A DNA stretch of 64,000 bases from Spongiibacter nanhainus (GTDB taxonomy: Bacteria; Pseudomonadota; Gammaproteobacteria; Pseudomonadales; Spongiibacteraceae). The translations under genes and the position numbers were made by a program. Shown here piece after piece: positions 43,031 to 52,224 of this stretch; position 1 is the first letter of the stretch, and each line of letters starts with the position of its first letter. Under the pieces are notes generated by a model, which did not search any database, was not told the origin of the DNA, and saw only the letters and a program-made list of their open reading frames with translations. Where the stretch lies: contig NZ_CP066167.1 of NCBI RefSeq assembly GCF_016132545.1, forward strand, positions 1,515,001-1,579,000, read 5' to 3'.

Positions 43031-44212
43031 ATGACCACCTCCAACCGTCAGCGACTGTTGCTCGTGCAGCAAGTCGATCCAGTTCACGAGCAGTTTATTG
43101 GTGTCCTTCGCAGCCTGGGCGTCGAGCTGGTGGTGACCGACGACAAAAATGATGCGCTGACGATGTTCCGGGAAGAAGAGATCGATATGGTGATGATCGA
43201 TATCGATTTGCCGGACGAGCAGGGCATTTATCTGCTGGATCGCATGGCCGCCGACCCCCGCGAGCTGCCGCTGGTGGCGATCTCCCGCCGCAAGAACGCT
43301 GCCGATGTGGTCTCCGCCGTGCGTCATGGCGCAACCGACTACCTGATGTTGCCACCGGAGAGCAATGACGTGGTGCGCCACGTGTTGGATCGGGCGCTGG
43401 AGCGCTGTGCCCTCAAGCGGGAAAACCTTGCCTACCGCACCAAGTTGGAGAACGCCAACCGCGAATTGCTGGAGAGCCTGACCCATCTGCAGCAGGACCA
43501 GCAGGCTGGCAAACACGTGCAACAGGTACTACTGCCGGACACCCCCAAAGATATAAAGGGCTACCGTTTTTGCCACTTTATCCTGCCCTCGCTCTACCTC
43601 AGCGGTGATTTTGTTGACTATTTCCTGGTGGGCGATGATCACGCGGTGTTTTTTGTTGCCGATGTGTCCGGGCACGGCGCCAGTTCCGCCTTTGTCACGG
43701 TATTTCTTAAAAACCTGTTTGCCCGCAAGCGCAGTGACTTCCTCCATCGCGGCTCCACCGCAATCTTGTCACCGGCCAAAATGCTGGCCATTGCCAATCG
43801 CGAGCTGTTGGAGATGGGGATTGGTAAGCACGTCACATTGTGCGTGGGGGTCTTTGATCTAAAATGCCATCAGCTGTGTTACTCGGTGGCAGGGCATTTG
43901 CCGGCGCCGGTGCAGTCCCGCAAAGGCGAGGCGGTGTTCCTGACTGAGCACGATATGCCAGTCGGTTTGTTTGCCGATGCGACCTATACCGACCATATGA
44001 TCAGCTTTCCGGCAGGTACTGTCCTGACCTTGTTTTCGGATGGTATATTGGAAGTGCTAGACTACGAAACATTGGAACAAAAAGAGCAGGCGCTGTTGTC
44101 TATATTGAGTGATGGCCAGACTTCATCCCACGACTTGGTGTCGCGGTTTGGTTTGGACAACATCGACGAAGCGCCAGACGATATTGCAATACTGGTAGTA
44201 AGTAGGTTGTAG
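43031..44212 (+). CDS. Response regulator with PP2C (SpoIIE-type) phosphatase domain, HsbR-like
   Basis: This 393-residue cytoplasmic regulator has a receiver domain (about 8-120), a coiled linker and a SpoIIE/RsbU phosphatase domain (about 170-390) with metal motifs 'SGDFVDYF', 'VADVSGHGASSA' and 'LFSDGILEV'. The layout and the adjacent STAS gene match Pseudomonas HsbR-HsbA, which controls the anti-sigma factor FlgM and biofilm formation. The receiver is atypical: phospho-acceptor D57 is present, but the early acidic pair is replaced (Q-V) and the conserved Lys near 'DYLMLPP' is Leu. The STAS gene starts 5 bases after the stop. Confidence 0.85.
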   Translation: MTTSNRQRLLLVQQVDPVHEQFIGVLRSLGVELVVTDDKNDALTMFREEEIDMVMIDIDLPDEQGIYLLDRMAADPRELPLVAISRRKNAADVVSAVRHGATDYLMLPPESNDVVRHVLDRALERCALKRENLAYRTKLENANRELLESLTHLQQDQQAGKHVQQVLLPDTPKDIKGYRFCHFILPSLYLSGDFVDYFLVGDDHAVFFVADVSGHGASSAFVTVFLKNLFARKRSDFLHRGSTAILSPAKMLAIANRELLEMGIGKHVTLCVGVFDLKCHQLCYSVAGHLPAPVQSRKGEAVFLTEHDMPVGLFADATYTDHMISFPAGTVLTLFSDGILEVLDYETLEQKEQALLSILSDGQTSSHDLVSRFGLDNIDEAPDDIAILVVSRL

Positions 44213-44217
44213 GTATC

Positions 44218-44706
44218 ATGCAGCCAGGTAAGATTCTTGTCGCCGAACACGATGGCGCCTTTGTCATCAAATTGGTGGGCGACGTTCGTCTGACCCTGTG
44301 CACCACCTTGGACGAATTTTTTGACGAGATGTTTGCCAGCGAGGGTTTTGCCAGCGTGGTGGTGGACCTCGCCGATGCCGTCAATGTCGACAGCACCACA
44401 CTGGGCCTGCTGGCCAAGTTGGCGCTAAAGGCCAAGGAGCGCTTCTCCTTTGTGCCGGTCATCCTCTCCACCAACCCCAACATTACCCGCGTGCTGGACA
44501 GCATGGGCTTTGATCGGGTGTTTCGTATTCGTCAGGAGCCACTGGAAGACGACGAGGACCTGGGCGAACTGCCGGTGCTGCCGGAGAGTGAGGAGGGGGT
44601 TCATAAGCGGGTGCTTGAAGCCCACCGGGTGTTGATGGGGCTCAGCGAAGACAACCGCGCACAATTCCGTGAGCTGGTATCCCTGCTGGAAGGCCAGTGC
44701 TTCTAG
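44218..44706 (+). CDS. STAS-domain anti-anti-sigma factor, HsbA-like
   Basis: This 162-residue protein has an N-terminal STAS domain and 'NVDSTTLGLLAKLAL', where S59 is the likely phosphorylated Ser. The ~50-residue C-terminal extension ('EEGVHKRVLEAHRVLMGLSEDNRAQFRELVSLL') is also found in HsbA. The PP2C domain of the preceding gene should dephosphorylate it, switching its partner between an anti-sigma factor and another target (a diguanylate cyclase in Pseudomonas). The two genes form a two-gene operon. No sigma or anti-sigma gene is adjacent. Confidence 0.85.
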   Translation: MQPGKILVAEHDGAFVIKLVGDVRLTLCTTLDEFFDEMFASEGFASVVVDLADAVNVDSTTLGLLAKLALKAKERFSFVPVILSTNPNITRVLDSMGFDRVFRIRQEPLEDDEDLGELPVLPESEEGVHKRVLEAHRVLMGLSEDNRAQFRELVSLLEGQCF

Positions 44707-44727
44707 CGCCAGCCTGGCGCGGCGTAG

Positions 44728-45174
44728 TTACAGTCCCGCAGCCTTTGTGACCTCCAACTTCGCTCTAATAAAATCCGAGTGGGGCAGATAGATCAGGTCT
44801 GATACCTTGCGGATCACGTAGTCTTCATACTTGTCGATGCGGCCGTCTTCGGCAGCCACTTCCCACAGCGATTTGATCAACAGGTATTTCTCTTCATTGC
44901 TGCAGTTATCGTTGATGAAGCGCGTATAAGGATAGAGAGACGTGCCCTGGTGGCTGTGGTCTTCCACGTCCTTCATAAAACCTTCCATGTCATCCACGGA
45001 CACAGAAAAATGGCGGCTGAGCAAATCGCGGATTTTTTCCACCTCCGCCGGATCCTGGTCGTAGTCCGATTTACTGACCTCAATTAACAGCGCGCCGGCG
45101 GCTTTTTCCAGGGTCATGGTCTCAGCTTCGTCGGGCGTGTCGTTACCCAGCATTTTGCGCAGCAGTTCAAACAT
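44728..45174 (-). CDS. TerB-like acidic protein
   Basis: This 148-residue helical protein has the TerB/DjlA-type acidic repeats ('LEKAAGALLIEVSKSDYDQDPAEVEKIRDLL', 'SLWEVAAEDGRIDKYEDYVIRKVSDLIYLPHSDFIRAK'), which may bind divalent metal. It is a stand-alone TerB domain, with no sign of a tellurite-resistance operon. Its ATG overlaps the transaldolase stop by one base (TAATG), so the two are translationally coupled. An in-frame start 12 bases upstream is possible. Confidence 0.82.
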   Translation of the reverse strand: MFELLRKMLGNDTPDEAETMTLEKAAGALLIEVSKSDYDQDPAEVEKIRDLLSRHFSVSVDDMEGFMKDVEDHSHQGTSLYPYTRFINDNCSNEEKYLLIKSLWEVAAEDGRIDKYEDYVIRKVSDLIYLPHSDFIRAKLEVTKAAGL

Positions 45175-46121
45175 TAGGCCGACCACTCCTTGAGCAGGGT
45201 TTCCAGTTTGACCTGATCGGCGGCAAAGGTACGGATGCCCTCAGCCAGCTTTTCTGTGGCCATGGCGTCCTCATTGAGCGCCCAGCGAAAGTTGGATTCT
45301 CCCAAAGTCATTCGCGGAATGCTCTCAAACTGGGCGTCCGGTACCAGCCGGCGCGGCAGCTCGCCCTGGGCCTCGCTTAACTCCTCCAGCAGCGCCGGGC
45401 TAATGGTGAGGCGGTCACAGCCGGCTAGGGCCTCGATTTCGCCGATATTGCGGAAGCTGGCGCCCATCACAACGGTGTCGTAACCGTGCTGTTTGTAATA
45501 AGCGTAGATGGCCGTGACTGACTGTACGCCGGGGTCTTGTTCGGGGCGTTCAACCGTCATGCCTTTGGCTACATGCCAGTCCAGTATGCGGCCGACAAAG
45601 GGGGAGATGAGCGTGGCGCCGGCTTCGGCGCAGGCGGCGGCTTGGACCAAACTGAACAGTAATGTCAGGTTGCACTCTATGCCTTCCCGCTCCAGGACCT
45701 CTGCGGCTTGAATTCCCTCCCAGGTTGAGGCGATTTTGATCAGCAATTTATCCCGGGAAACGCCAGCCTTTTGATATTCGTCGACGATGGTGCGGGCTTC
45801 AGCAACGGTGGCGGCAGTATCGAAAGACAATCGTGCGTCCACTTCTGTAGAGACCTTACCGGGGACCAATTGGCAAATCTCAGTGCCGATGGCCACTGCC
45901 AGTTTTAAGCTCGCCATCTTTAACTCGGCGGCGGTATTGCCGCCGTTGTCCGCCACGACCCGGCTGATCAATTCCTGATATTGGGGCAGCTGGGCTGCCT
46001 TGAGCAGCAGCGACGGGTTGGTGGTGGCGTCGCGGGGAGAAAAACGGCGAATCGCTTCAATGTCGCCAGTGTCGGCGACAACGTCGGTCATGGTTTTCAG
46101 CTGCTCGAGTTTACTACTCAT
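45174..46121 (-). CDS. tal: Transaldolase
   Basis: This 315-residue class I transaldolase of the non-oxidative pentose-phosphate pathway transfers dihydroxyacetone from sedoheptulose-7-phosphate to glyceraldehyde-3-phosphate. The Schiff-base Lys is K129 in '[12 protein letters not shown]', with '[12 protein letters not shown]', '[29 protein letters not shown]' and '[19 protein letters not shown]' also conserved. The length fits the TalB group. It is the first gene of a two-gene unit with the TerB-like protein. Confidence 0.96.
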   Translation of the reverse strand: MSSKLEQLKTMTDVVADTGDIEAIRRFSPRDATTNPSLLLKAAQLPQYQELISRVVADNGGNTAAELKMASLKLAVAIGTEICQLVPGKVSTEVDARLSFDTAATVAEARTIVDEYQKAGVSRDKLLIKIASTWEGIQAAEVLEREGIECNLTLLFSLVQAAACAEAGATLISPFVGRILDWHVAKGMTVERPEQDPGVQSVTAIYAYYKQHGYDTVVMGASFRNIGEIEALAGCDRLTISPALLEELSEAQGELPRRLVPDAQFESIPRMTLGESNFRWALNEDAMATEKLAEGIRTFAADQVKLETLLKEWSA

Positions 46122-46203
46122 AAATGCGTGTCCGTTCCTGTATCTTCACTCTTGAGCGATTTTTGCTCTTATGTCTCGTTTGTGGTGATCCGAGACAACA
46201 CTA

Positions 46204-47307
46204 CTAGGCAGAAAGCTGGCCCAGGCTTTCAGTCTCGGCCCGGCGCTGGGCAGCGCGCTCCCTGGCCGCTTCGATAAAGCTTAAGGCGTTTTCCAGCGTT
46301 TCGATACCCGCGTCATCCCGGTGTGCGTGTTGTGACAGGTGGCGCCGAAACTGTTTGGCGCCTCCCAAACCATTGAACAAGCCCAGTGTGTGGCGGGTAA
46401 TATGGTGGAGTCGAGTGCCGGCTGTGAGTTCCTTCTCAATATAATCGTACAGACCTCTAATGGCATCCAGGCGGTCCGTGACCGGCGAGGCGCCGCCGTA
46501 AATCTGCTGATCTACGTCCGCTAATACCCAGGGAGTGTGGTAAGCACTGCGTCCCAGCATAATACCGTCAACATGTGACAAATGGTTCAGCCCAGCTCTT
46601 ACGTCTTCGATGCCGCCATTGATGATGACCTCCAGCTCCGGGAAATCATTTTTGAGACGGTAGACCATGGGGTAGTTCAGCGGCGGGATCTCTCGATTTT
46701 CTTTAGGGCTAAGTCCCTTTAGCCAGGCTTTTCTGGCGTGGACAATCACGGCGTCGCTACCGGCATCGGCCACCGCGCCGACAAAGTCACGCAGCGGGCC
46801 GTAACCCTCCTGGTCGTCAACGCCGATGCGGTGCTTGACCGTGACGGGCAGGGCAGTGGCGTCCTTCATTGCTTTGACGCCGTCGGCCACCATGCCGGGG
46901 CGGGTCATCAGGCAGGCGCCAAAAAAGCCATTCTGGACCCGGTCTGAGGGGCAGCCGCAGTTCAGGTTGATCTCCCGATATTGCCACTGCTCGGCCAGTT
47001 TCGCTGCCGTTGCCAGCGCATCGGGTTCATTGCCGCCCACCTGTAGGGCCAAGGGGTGTTCTTCTTCGGAATAATCCAGATGGCGGCGAACATCACCGTG
47101 CAGCAGTGCCCCGGTGGTGACCATCTCTGTGTAAAACACCGCGCGCTTGGTGAGCTGGCGCCAAAATACCCGACAATGTCTGTCAGACCAGTCCATCATG
47201 GGCGCGGCGCAAAAGCGGCGATCCAGCGGCGCTGCGGGCGCTCGGCCTGCTTCACCGCCGGTAGGCCCGGAAGGGGGGGTATTGGGAGCTTGGAGCTTAT
47301 CCGACAA
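46204..47307 (-). CDS. dusA: tRNA-dihydrouridine(20/20a) synthase DusA
   Basis: This FMN/NADPH-dependent enzyme reduces U20 and U20a in the tRNA D-loop. Recognised: 'CAAPMMDWSDRHCR', 'YTEMVTTGALLHGD', 'EEHPLALQVGGNEP', 'INLNCGCPSDRVQNGFFGACLM' (catalytic Cys in GACLM), 'IVHARKAWLKGLSPKENREIPPL' and 'INGGIEDV'. I chose TTG at 47307 (367 residues) because GAGG lies 9 bases upstream; the reading frame stays open to 47718, but that extension has no similarity. The start remains uncertain and the N-terminal 30 residues are rich in Pro and Gly. Confidence 0.9.
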   Translation of the reverse strand: MSDKLQAPNTPPSGPTGGEAGRAPAAPLDRRFCAAPMMDWSDRHCRVFWRQLTKRAVFYTEMVTTGALLHGDVRRHLDYSEEEHPLALQVGGNEPDALATAAKLAEQWQYREINLNCGCPSDRVQNGFFGACLMTRPGMVADGVKAMKDATALPVTVKHRIGVDDQEGYGPLRDFVGAVADAGSDAVIVHARKAWLKGLSPKENREIPPLNYPMVYRLKNDFPELEVIINGGIEDVRAGLNHLSHVDGIMLGRSAYHTPWVLADVDQQIYGGASPVTDRLDAIRGLYDYIEKELTAGTRLHHITRHTLGLFNGLGGAKQFRRHLSQHAHRDDAGIETLENALSFIEAARERAAQRRAETESLGQLSA

Positions 47308-47439
47308 GTATTGGTGCCTCGTTGAAGTAAACAGATTTAGGACTTTGCTGACGCTGAAACCGCAAAACCCACAGTTTATCAGCAAGCCAGGGGTAAGGTG
47401 TATTGGCGGTGTCCAAGCAATCTGTATGGGGCTAAATAA

Positions 47440-47599
47440 AGCGGATTTGTTAATGTGGTATTTTGTGCGTCGCATCAAAGAAATCGTTAGAGCAATTTGA
47501 GATAGTGACACTGAGCCAAGCAAGAGTACTTTCGGTAGCTCCTCCTGGGCACCGGAATTTGCCGCGACAGAAAGCTCCCTTCTCTGTCGCGGTTTTTTT
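47440..47599 (+). ncRNA. Candidate small RNA ending at a strong terminator
   Basis: A rightward terminator at 47562-47599 has no coding gene upstream on its strand (dusA is on the other strand and starts at 47307). This implies a short untranslated transcript, or an attenuated leader of gltX, starting somewhere in the 250 bases before. The 5' end given is a guess; no convincing promoter was found. Family unknown. Confidence 0.3.
47562..47599 (+). terminator. Strong Rho-independent terminator (orphan)
   Basis: Perfect 10-bp stem CCGCGACAGA (47562-47571) / TCTGTCGCGG (47583-47592), 11-base loop, then seven T residues (47593-47599). It reads rightward, 146 bases upstream of gltX. Confidence 0.85.
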
Positions 47600-47647
47600 A
47601 TGCCCGCAATTTGTTGGGGCTTTTCGCCGATTGGTGGCGGATTGCCG

Positions 47648-47676
47648 TGTAAAGCGCTGCGGTGGCGCCGTATAAT
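47648..47676 (+). promoter_or_regulatory. Probable gltX promoter
   Basis: Consensus -10 TATAAT at 47671-47676 with a weak -35 (TGTAAA, 47648-47653) at 17-base spacing, followed by a GC-rich ACGCGG discriminator of the kind found in stringently controlled promoters. The start point would be near 47683, about 60 bases before the gltX start. Confidence 0.55.
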
Positions 47677-47744
47677 ACGCGGCTTTGTTTCCCGCCTCGC
47701 TTGGGGCGGAATCCGCAATAGACTTAGCTACGGTGATGTCCTCT

Positions 47745-49241
47745 ATGACTGTAAGAACCCGCATTGCTCCCTCTCCCACGGGTGATCCCCACGTCGGAAC
47801 CGCCTATATTGCCCTGTTCAATTATTGCTTTGCCAAAAGCCATGGCGGTGAGTTTTTGCTGCGTATTGAGGACACCGATCAACAGCGCAGCACGGCGGCC
47901 TCCGAGCAGGCGATTTTTGACTCGCTGCGTTGGCTGGGTCTGGATTGGGACGAAGGGCCGGACGTGGGCGGCAATTGCGGACCCTACCGTCAAAGTGAAC
48001 GCAGTGATATTTACCGCCAGTACTGCGAGCAGCTTTTGTCTGAGGGCAAGGCCTTTCGCTGCTACCGCACCGCCGACGAGCTGAATGACCTGCGTGAGGC
48101 CCGCCGGGCGGCGGGGCAGCACACCGCGCTGAAGCCCTCAGACTTGAAGCTCCCCGACGACGAGGTAGCGCGTCGGGAGGCGGCGGGGGACCCCTATGTG
48201 ATCCGTATGGTGGTACCGGAAGAAGAGGGGCGCTGCGACATTGACGATATGCTGCGGGGCACCATCGAGCTGGACTGGGGGCAGGTGGACGCCCAGATTC
48301 TGTTGAAATCCGACGGTTTGCCCACTTACCACTTAGCCAATGTGGTGGACGATCACTTGATGGGTATTACCCATGTACTGCGGGGCGAGGAGTGGATCAA
48401 TTCCGCCCCCAAACACAAATTGCTTTACGAGTACTTTGGCTGGGAGATGCCGGTGCTGTGTCACCTGCCGCTGCTGCGCAACCCGGATAAGAGCAAGCTC
48501 AGTAAACGCAAAAACCCCACCAGTATCTGGTACTACCAGCGCATGGGCTTTTTGCCCGAGGCCTTGCTGAACTACCTGGGCCGCATGGGCTGGTCGATGC
48601 CGGATGAGCGCGAGAAGTTCGACTTGGCCACCATGCTTGAGCATTTCGACATTCAGCGGGTAAGCCTGGGCGGCCCTATTTTTGATGTCGAGAAATTGCG
48701 CTGGCTCAATGGCCTGTGGCTGCGGGAAGACCTCAGCGATGATGAGCTTATTCAACGACTTCAGACTTGGGCCCTCAACCGGGACAACCTGGAGCGGATG
48801 CTGCCCCATCTGAAGCAGCGGGTGGAGGTGTTTACCGATATCGCACCGCTGGCCAGCTTCCTATTGTCCGGTATGTTGCCACTGACCGAGGAGAGCTTTG
48901 CCGGCTGTAGTCTCGAGGAGGAAGAGCTGTTGACGGCATTGCAGTGTGCGGCCTGGCGACTGGAGGCGGAGCAGGACTGGCAACGAGACGTGCTGTTTGC
49001 CGATATCAAGGCACTGGCCACCGGTCTGGATATCAAGCTTAAGGACTTTATGCCGCCGTTGTTTGTGGCCATTGCCGGTACCACCTCATCGATTTCGGTG
49101 GTGGATGCCATGGAGCTGTTGGGACCGGAAATGAGCCGGGCGCGCTTGCGCCATGCCGTTGAAGTCCTGGGCGGAGTAGGGAAAAAACGCCTGAAGAAAA
49201 TGGAGAAACGCTACCAGTCTGCCCTGCAGGCAGCCCAGTAA
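47745..49241 (+). CDS. gltX: Glutamate--tRNA ligase
   Basis: This 498-residue class I aminoacyl-tRNA synthetase charges tRNA-Glu. The HIGH-type motif is in '[22 protein letters not shown]' and the KMSKS-type motif is KLSKR in '[15 protein letters not shown]'. '[11 protein letters not shown]' and '[27 protein letters not shown]' complete the catalytic core, followed by the helical anticodon-binding domain. The ATG at 47745 ([11 protein letters not shown]) matches Pseudomonas GltX; an ATG three codons earlier (47736) is possible. It precedes tRNA-Ala. Confidence 0.96.
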   Translation: MTVRTRIAPSPTGDPHVGTAYIALFNYCFAKSHGGEFLLRIEDTDQQRSTAASEQAIFDSLRWLGLDWDEGPDVGGNCGPYRQSERSDIYRQYCEQLLSEGKAFRCYRTADELNDLREARRAAGQHTALKPSDLKLPDDEVARREAAGDPYVIRMVVPEEEGRCDIDDMLRGTIELDWGQVDAQILLKSDGLPTYHLANVVDDHLMGITHVLRGEEWINSAPKHKLLYEYFGWEMPVLCHLPLLRNPDKSKLSKRKNPTSIWYYQRMGFLPEALLNYLGRMGWSMPDEREKFDLATMLEHFDIQRVSLGGPIFDVEKLRWLNGLWLREDLSDDELIQRLQTWALNRDNLERMLPHLKQRVEVFTDIAPLASFLLSGMLPLTEESFAGCSLEEEELLTALQCAAWRLEAEQDWQRDVLFADIKALATGLDIKLKDFMPPLFVAIAGTTSSISVVDAMELLGPEMSRARLRHAVEVLGGVGKKRLKKMEKRYQSALQAAQ

Positions 49242-49284
49242 AACCCGGTGTGCGCAAAAAAATGTCCACGCTTTCAGGAAGTTG

Positions 49285-49313
49285 TTGACAAGCCAGGGGA
49301 CGGTCATTAATAT
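49285..49313 (+). promoter_or_regulatory. tRNA-Ala promoter
   Basis: Consensus -35 TTGACA (49285-49290), 17-base spacer, -10 TAATAT (49308-49313), then GCGCATC, a GC-rich discriminator as expected for a stringently controlled stable-RNA promoter. The tRNA begins 17 bases after the -10 box. Confidence 0.85.
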
Positions 49314-49329
49314 GCGCATCCTCCGATTC

Positions 49330-49405
<76 letters not shown>

Positions 49406-49414
49406 AATATAAAG

Positions 49415-49438
49415 AAACCGCCTAATGGCGGTTTTTTT
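49415..49438 (+). terminator. Terminator after tRNA-Ala
   Basis: Stem AAACCGCC (49415-49422) / GGCGGTTT (49427-49434) with TAAT loop and a continuing T-run to 49438. Classical Rho-independent terminator. Confidence 0.9.
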
Positions 49439-49532
49439 ATGCCTGCGATTTTGTTTTCCCTACTTGTATCTCTACGGTCAGCCCGCATATTGTTGATATC
49501 ACACTAATAATCCGTCGGTTGGAGAGTAGCAG

Positions 49533-49811
49533 GTGAGTACCATTTCCCTCAGTCAGGCCCATAACAAATCCCCACAGGAAGTCAGGGAGCTGGCTGAGCG
49601 CCTTGCCGTCACCCTGGAAGAGCGTTACCAAGTCCACTCCCAGTGGCGAGGCGAGAATGAAATTATCTTCAAGCGCCATGGCGTCAAAGGCCGTTTGCAG
49701 CTGGCCGAGGACGAGGTCCACCTTGAGTTAAAACTCAGTTTGCTGATGGCGCCCTTAAAATCCCGGATAGAAAGTGAGATTGCCCGGTCACTGGCAGAGA
49801 AACTTGCCTGA
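49533..49811 (+). CDS. Polyhydroxyalkanoic acid system family protein
   Basis: This 92-residue protein matches the small PHA_gran_rgn family: 'HNKSPQEVRELAERLAVTLEERYQVHSQWRGENEIIFKRHGVKGRLQLAEDEVHLELKLSLLMAPLKSRIESEI'. The family is linked by context to polyhydroxyalkanoate granules, but its activity is not established. It starts at GTG (49533) with GGAGAG upstream. No PHA synthase or phasin gene is in the window. Transcribed alone between tRNA-Ala and the Deg protease. Confidence 0.8.
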   Translation: MSTISLSQAHNKSPQEVRELAERLAVTLEERYQVHSQWRGENEIIFKRHGVKGRLQLAEDEVHLELKLSLLMAPLKSRIESEIARSLAEKLA

Positions 49812-49928
49812 TGGCGACAGTGCTCAGGAAAATACGCCAATTAGGGAAATTATTTTGCCACTTGTGACTCTAATAGACGGCTTTTATTACCAGTATTGAA
49901 GTCTGAGACGCGGGAGGACACAGGAACA

Positions 49929-51368
49929 ATGGTAGAAACAAAGGGTGAGCAGTTGGCAGTGCCTGCCAAGAAGCCGGCAAGCGGTGCGGGTGTCTCGTTG
50001 TGGCGACTGGTTTACGCTGCGTTTGTCATGTTGCTGGTATCGCTGTATGCGGCACCGGTCAGCGCGCTGTTGCCGCAAGCGGACAGTGATGGCAAAGCGC
50101 TGCCAAGCCTGGCGCCGATGCTGAAAAACGTGAATCCGGCGGTGGTGAATATCTCTACCTTTACCACCCGGCGGGTGGCGCAGAACCCCCTTCTCAACGA
50201 TCCCTTTTTTCGTCATTTTTTCAATGTGCCCGAGCAGCAGCGGCAGCCCCGGCAGCGCCGAACGCAAAGCGCTGGCTCCGGGGTGATTATCGATGCCAAA
50301 GCGGGCACGGTGCTGACCAATCACCACGTGATTGACGGTGCCGATGAGATCACTGTGGCGATGGAAGACGGTCGCAGCTACACCGCTGAGCTGATTGGGT
50401 CCGACCCAGATGTGGATATCGCGGTGTTGAAGATTGACGCAGATAACCTCCACAGCGTGTCCATGGCCAACTCCGACCAGCTCCAAGTCGGCGACTTTGT
50501 GGTCGCAATCGGTAACCCCTTTGGACTGGGTCAGACCGTGACCACCGGTATTGTGAGTGCCCTGGGGCGCACAGGCCTGGGGATCGAAGGCTACGAAAAC
50601 TTTATCCAAACCGACGCCTCCATTAACCCGGGCAACTCAGGTGGTGCCCTGGTCAACCTGCGAGGTGAGCTGGTAGGGATCAATACCGCCATTCTGGCCC
50701 CTTCAGGTGGCAACGTAGGCATCGGCTTTGCGATTCCCGTCAATATGGCCCGGGCCAGTATTGACCAGATTCTCGAACACGGCGAAGTCCGCCGTGGTCA
50801 GTTGGGCGTGGTTATTCAGGACCTAACTGCAGAACTGGCCGAAGCCTTTGATATCGACCGTCATCAGCGCGGCGCCGTAATCGCCGAGGTGCAAGAGGAT
50901 TCTGCGGCAGACAAGGCGGGCTTAAAGGCTGGCGACGTGGTAGTGGAAGTGGATGGCAAGGAGATTCTCAGCTCTGCTCAGCTGCGCAATGCCATTGGTC
51001 TGCGGCGTATTGGCGACAAAGTGGAGCTGAAAATTCTCAGAGATGGCAAGTCCCGCAAGGTTCGCGCTACATTGGGTGAGGCCTCTGCCGAGCTGGCAGT
51101 CGCCAACGGTGAGGTGCACCCCCTGCTAAGCGGTGTGGCACTGCAAACCGCCGACGATGAGAACGGTGTGGTGGTCAGTAAGGTCGACCCCGAGGCTCCC
51201 GCCGCGTCTCGTTTGCGTCCCGGTGACCTCATCGTGTCGGTAAACCAGCGTCGAGTGAAAAACGTAGAAGAGTTTCAAGCGGTGGCATCCCAGCGCGACG
51301 ATGCCATGTTGCTGCGGGTGGTAAGAGGCCGAATGGCTTCCTGGGTAGTGCTGAAGGCCCAGCCTTGA
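49929..51368 (+). CDS. Do-like serine protease (DegP/DegQ/MucD family)
   Basis: This 479-residue periplasmic protease/chaperone has a long, positively charged N-region then a hydrophobic segment (about 25-46, ending 'APVSA'). The trypsin-like domain has triad H133 ('TNHHVID'), D163 ('DVDIAVLK') and S237 ('NPGNSGGAL'); two PDZ domains (about 280-370 and 385-475) follow. It is closest in layout to DegQ/MucD, which degrade misfolded envelope proteins. The ATG at 49929 follows GGGAGGACA. The next gene, a lipoprotein, follows after 71 bases and may be co-transcribed. Confidence 0.92.
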   Translation: MVETKGEQLAVPAKKPASGAGVSLWRLVYAAFVMLLVSLYAAPVSALLPQADSDGKALPSLAPMLKNVNPAVVNISTFTTRRVAQNPLLNDPFFRHFFNVPEQQRQPRQRRTQSAGSGVIIDAKAGTVLTNHHVIDGADEITVAMEDGRSYTAELIGSDPDVDIAVLKIDADNLHSVSMANSDQLQVGDFVVAIGNPFGLGQTVTTGIVSALGRTGLGIEGYENFIQTDASINPGNSGGALVNLRGELVGINTAILAPSGGNVGIGFAIPVNMARASIDQILEHGEVRRGQLGVVIQDLTAELAEAFDIDRHQRGAVIAEVQEDSAADKAGLKAGDVVVEVDGKEILSSAQLRNAIGLRRIGDKVELKILRDGKSRKVRATLGEASAELAVANGEVHPLLSGVALQTADDENGVVVSKVDPEAPAASRLRPGDLIVSVNQRRVKNVEEFQAVASQRDDAMLLRVVRGRMASWVVLKAQP

Positions 51369-51439
51369 TAGCCCTGAGCAAGTGGGGCGGACAGGGTGCG
51401 GGTAAGATGCCGGTAAGGTACGGCAAGAGGAGAACAGTG

Positions 51440-52036
51440 ATGAAGTGGTGGCTTATAGTGGCGTCGGTGGTGCTGGTTGGCTGCGCCGGCGTGCCGGTCG
51501 ATACCGACTACAATACCGACTACGATTACGCCGCCGTAAGCAGCTATGCCTGGCTGCCCAGGCCGGAACCCGGGGACGACGTAAAGAGCGCCGAGCTATA
51601 CAACGATCTGAGTCATCAGCGGGTGAAGGCGGCGGTGGATCAACAGTTCCGCGCCCGCGGCTACGAACTGGTCGATAGCGCCGATGACGCCTCGGTGCTG
51701 GTCACCTACCACCTTGGTTTGGAAGACAAGACCCGGATCGACGACTTTGGCTCCTGGTATACCCACTTTGGCTACTACCCGTGCTACCACTGTGTTGGTC
51801 GCCCCGGATTTGGTACACCGTACTTCCATGACGATGATCTGTGGGTTCGTCAGTACCAGGAAAATACCCTGATTATCGATTTAGTTGACCCAAAAACCAA
51901 ACAACTGCTGTGGCGGGGCTCATCCAAACGCAACCAGCCACGCCTGGAAACCCCTGAAGAGCGGCGCCTGTTTGTGCTGGAGACCGTTGCCGCCATACTG
52001 GAACAGTTTCCGCCGGGCCGACAAGTCAGTAAATAG
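51440..52036 (+). CDS. DUF4136 lipoprotein
   Basis: This 198-residue protein has a signal peptide with lipobox 'VLVGC|AG' (Cys at about residue 16), so it is lipid-anchored in the envelope. The rest is DUF4136: 'DYDYAAVSSYAWLPRPE', 'QRVKAAVDQQFRARGYELVDSADDASVLVTYHLGLEDKTRID' and 'IDLVDPKTKQLLWRGSSKRNQ'. A Tyr/Cys/His-rich loop ('FGYYPCYHCVGRPGFG') is unusual and might bind metal. The ATG at 51440 has AAGAGGAGAA upstream; longer in-frame starts precede it but would disrupt the signal peptide. Function unknown. Confidence 0.83.
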   Translation: MKWWLIVASVVLVGCAGVPVDTDYNTDYDYAAVSSYAWLPRPEPGDDVKSAELYNDLSHQRVKAAVDQQFRARGYELVDSADDASVLVTYHLGLEDKTRIDDFGSWYTHFGYYPCYHCVGRPGFGTPYFHDDDLWVRQYQENTLIIDLVDPKTKQLLWRGSSKRNQPRLETPEERRLFVLETVAAILEQFPPGRQVSK

Positions 52037-52114
52037 CGGATCAGGCCCTTGCATGACAGGGGCCTTTCACCCACAATAGCGCCCCCGTGATTGACCCGGT
52101 CGGTCGCGTTCTGC

Positions 52115-52224
52115 GGTGGTCCTTCCGGTCCCCCCGCAACGATAGATAGCAAACCCCGCCAGGCCCGGAAGGGAGCAACGGTAGTTATCGACTCGTGTGC
52201 CGGGGTGTGGCTGGTTGGACCGCC
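52115..52224 (+). ncRNA. ffs: Signal recognition particle RNA (4.5S, small bacterial type)
   Basis: The conserved apical domain is plain: 'CCAGGCCCGGAAGGGAGCA' with the GGAA tetraloop and the asymmetric 'AGCA' internal loop, then 'CGTGTGCCGGGGTGTGGCTGG' closing the stem as in E. coli 4.5S RNA. The outer ends GGTGGTCC (52115-52122) and GGACCGCC (52217-52224) pair with one G-U. The RNA forms SRP with Ffh for co-translational membrane targeting. It lies directly upstream of dnaX, a common gammaproteobacterial neighbourhood. Confidence 0.95.

Larger units (their letters stand above)
47308..47735. other. dusA-gltX divergent region with orphan terminator and gltX promoter
   Basis: No protein gene is supported here. 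The region contains a strong plus-strand terminator (47562-47599) with no gene in front of it, and a consensus -10 box for gltX at 47671-47676. The DNA between dusA and the terminator (about 47320-47560) is A+T-richer than the flanks and could encode a small RNA. Confidence 0.5.

Noticed and set aside
46204-47718. 504-residue version of DusA
   Set aside because: The first ~137 residues run through the intergenic region and the orphan terminator hairpin and do not resemble DusA. A TTG at 47307 with GAGG upstream is more plausible.
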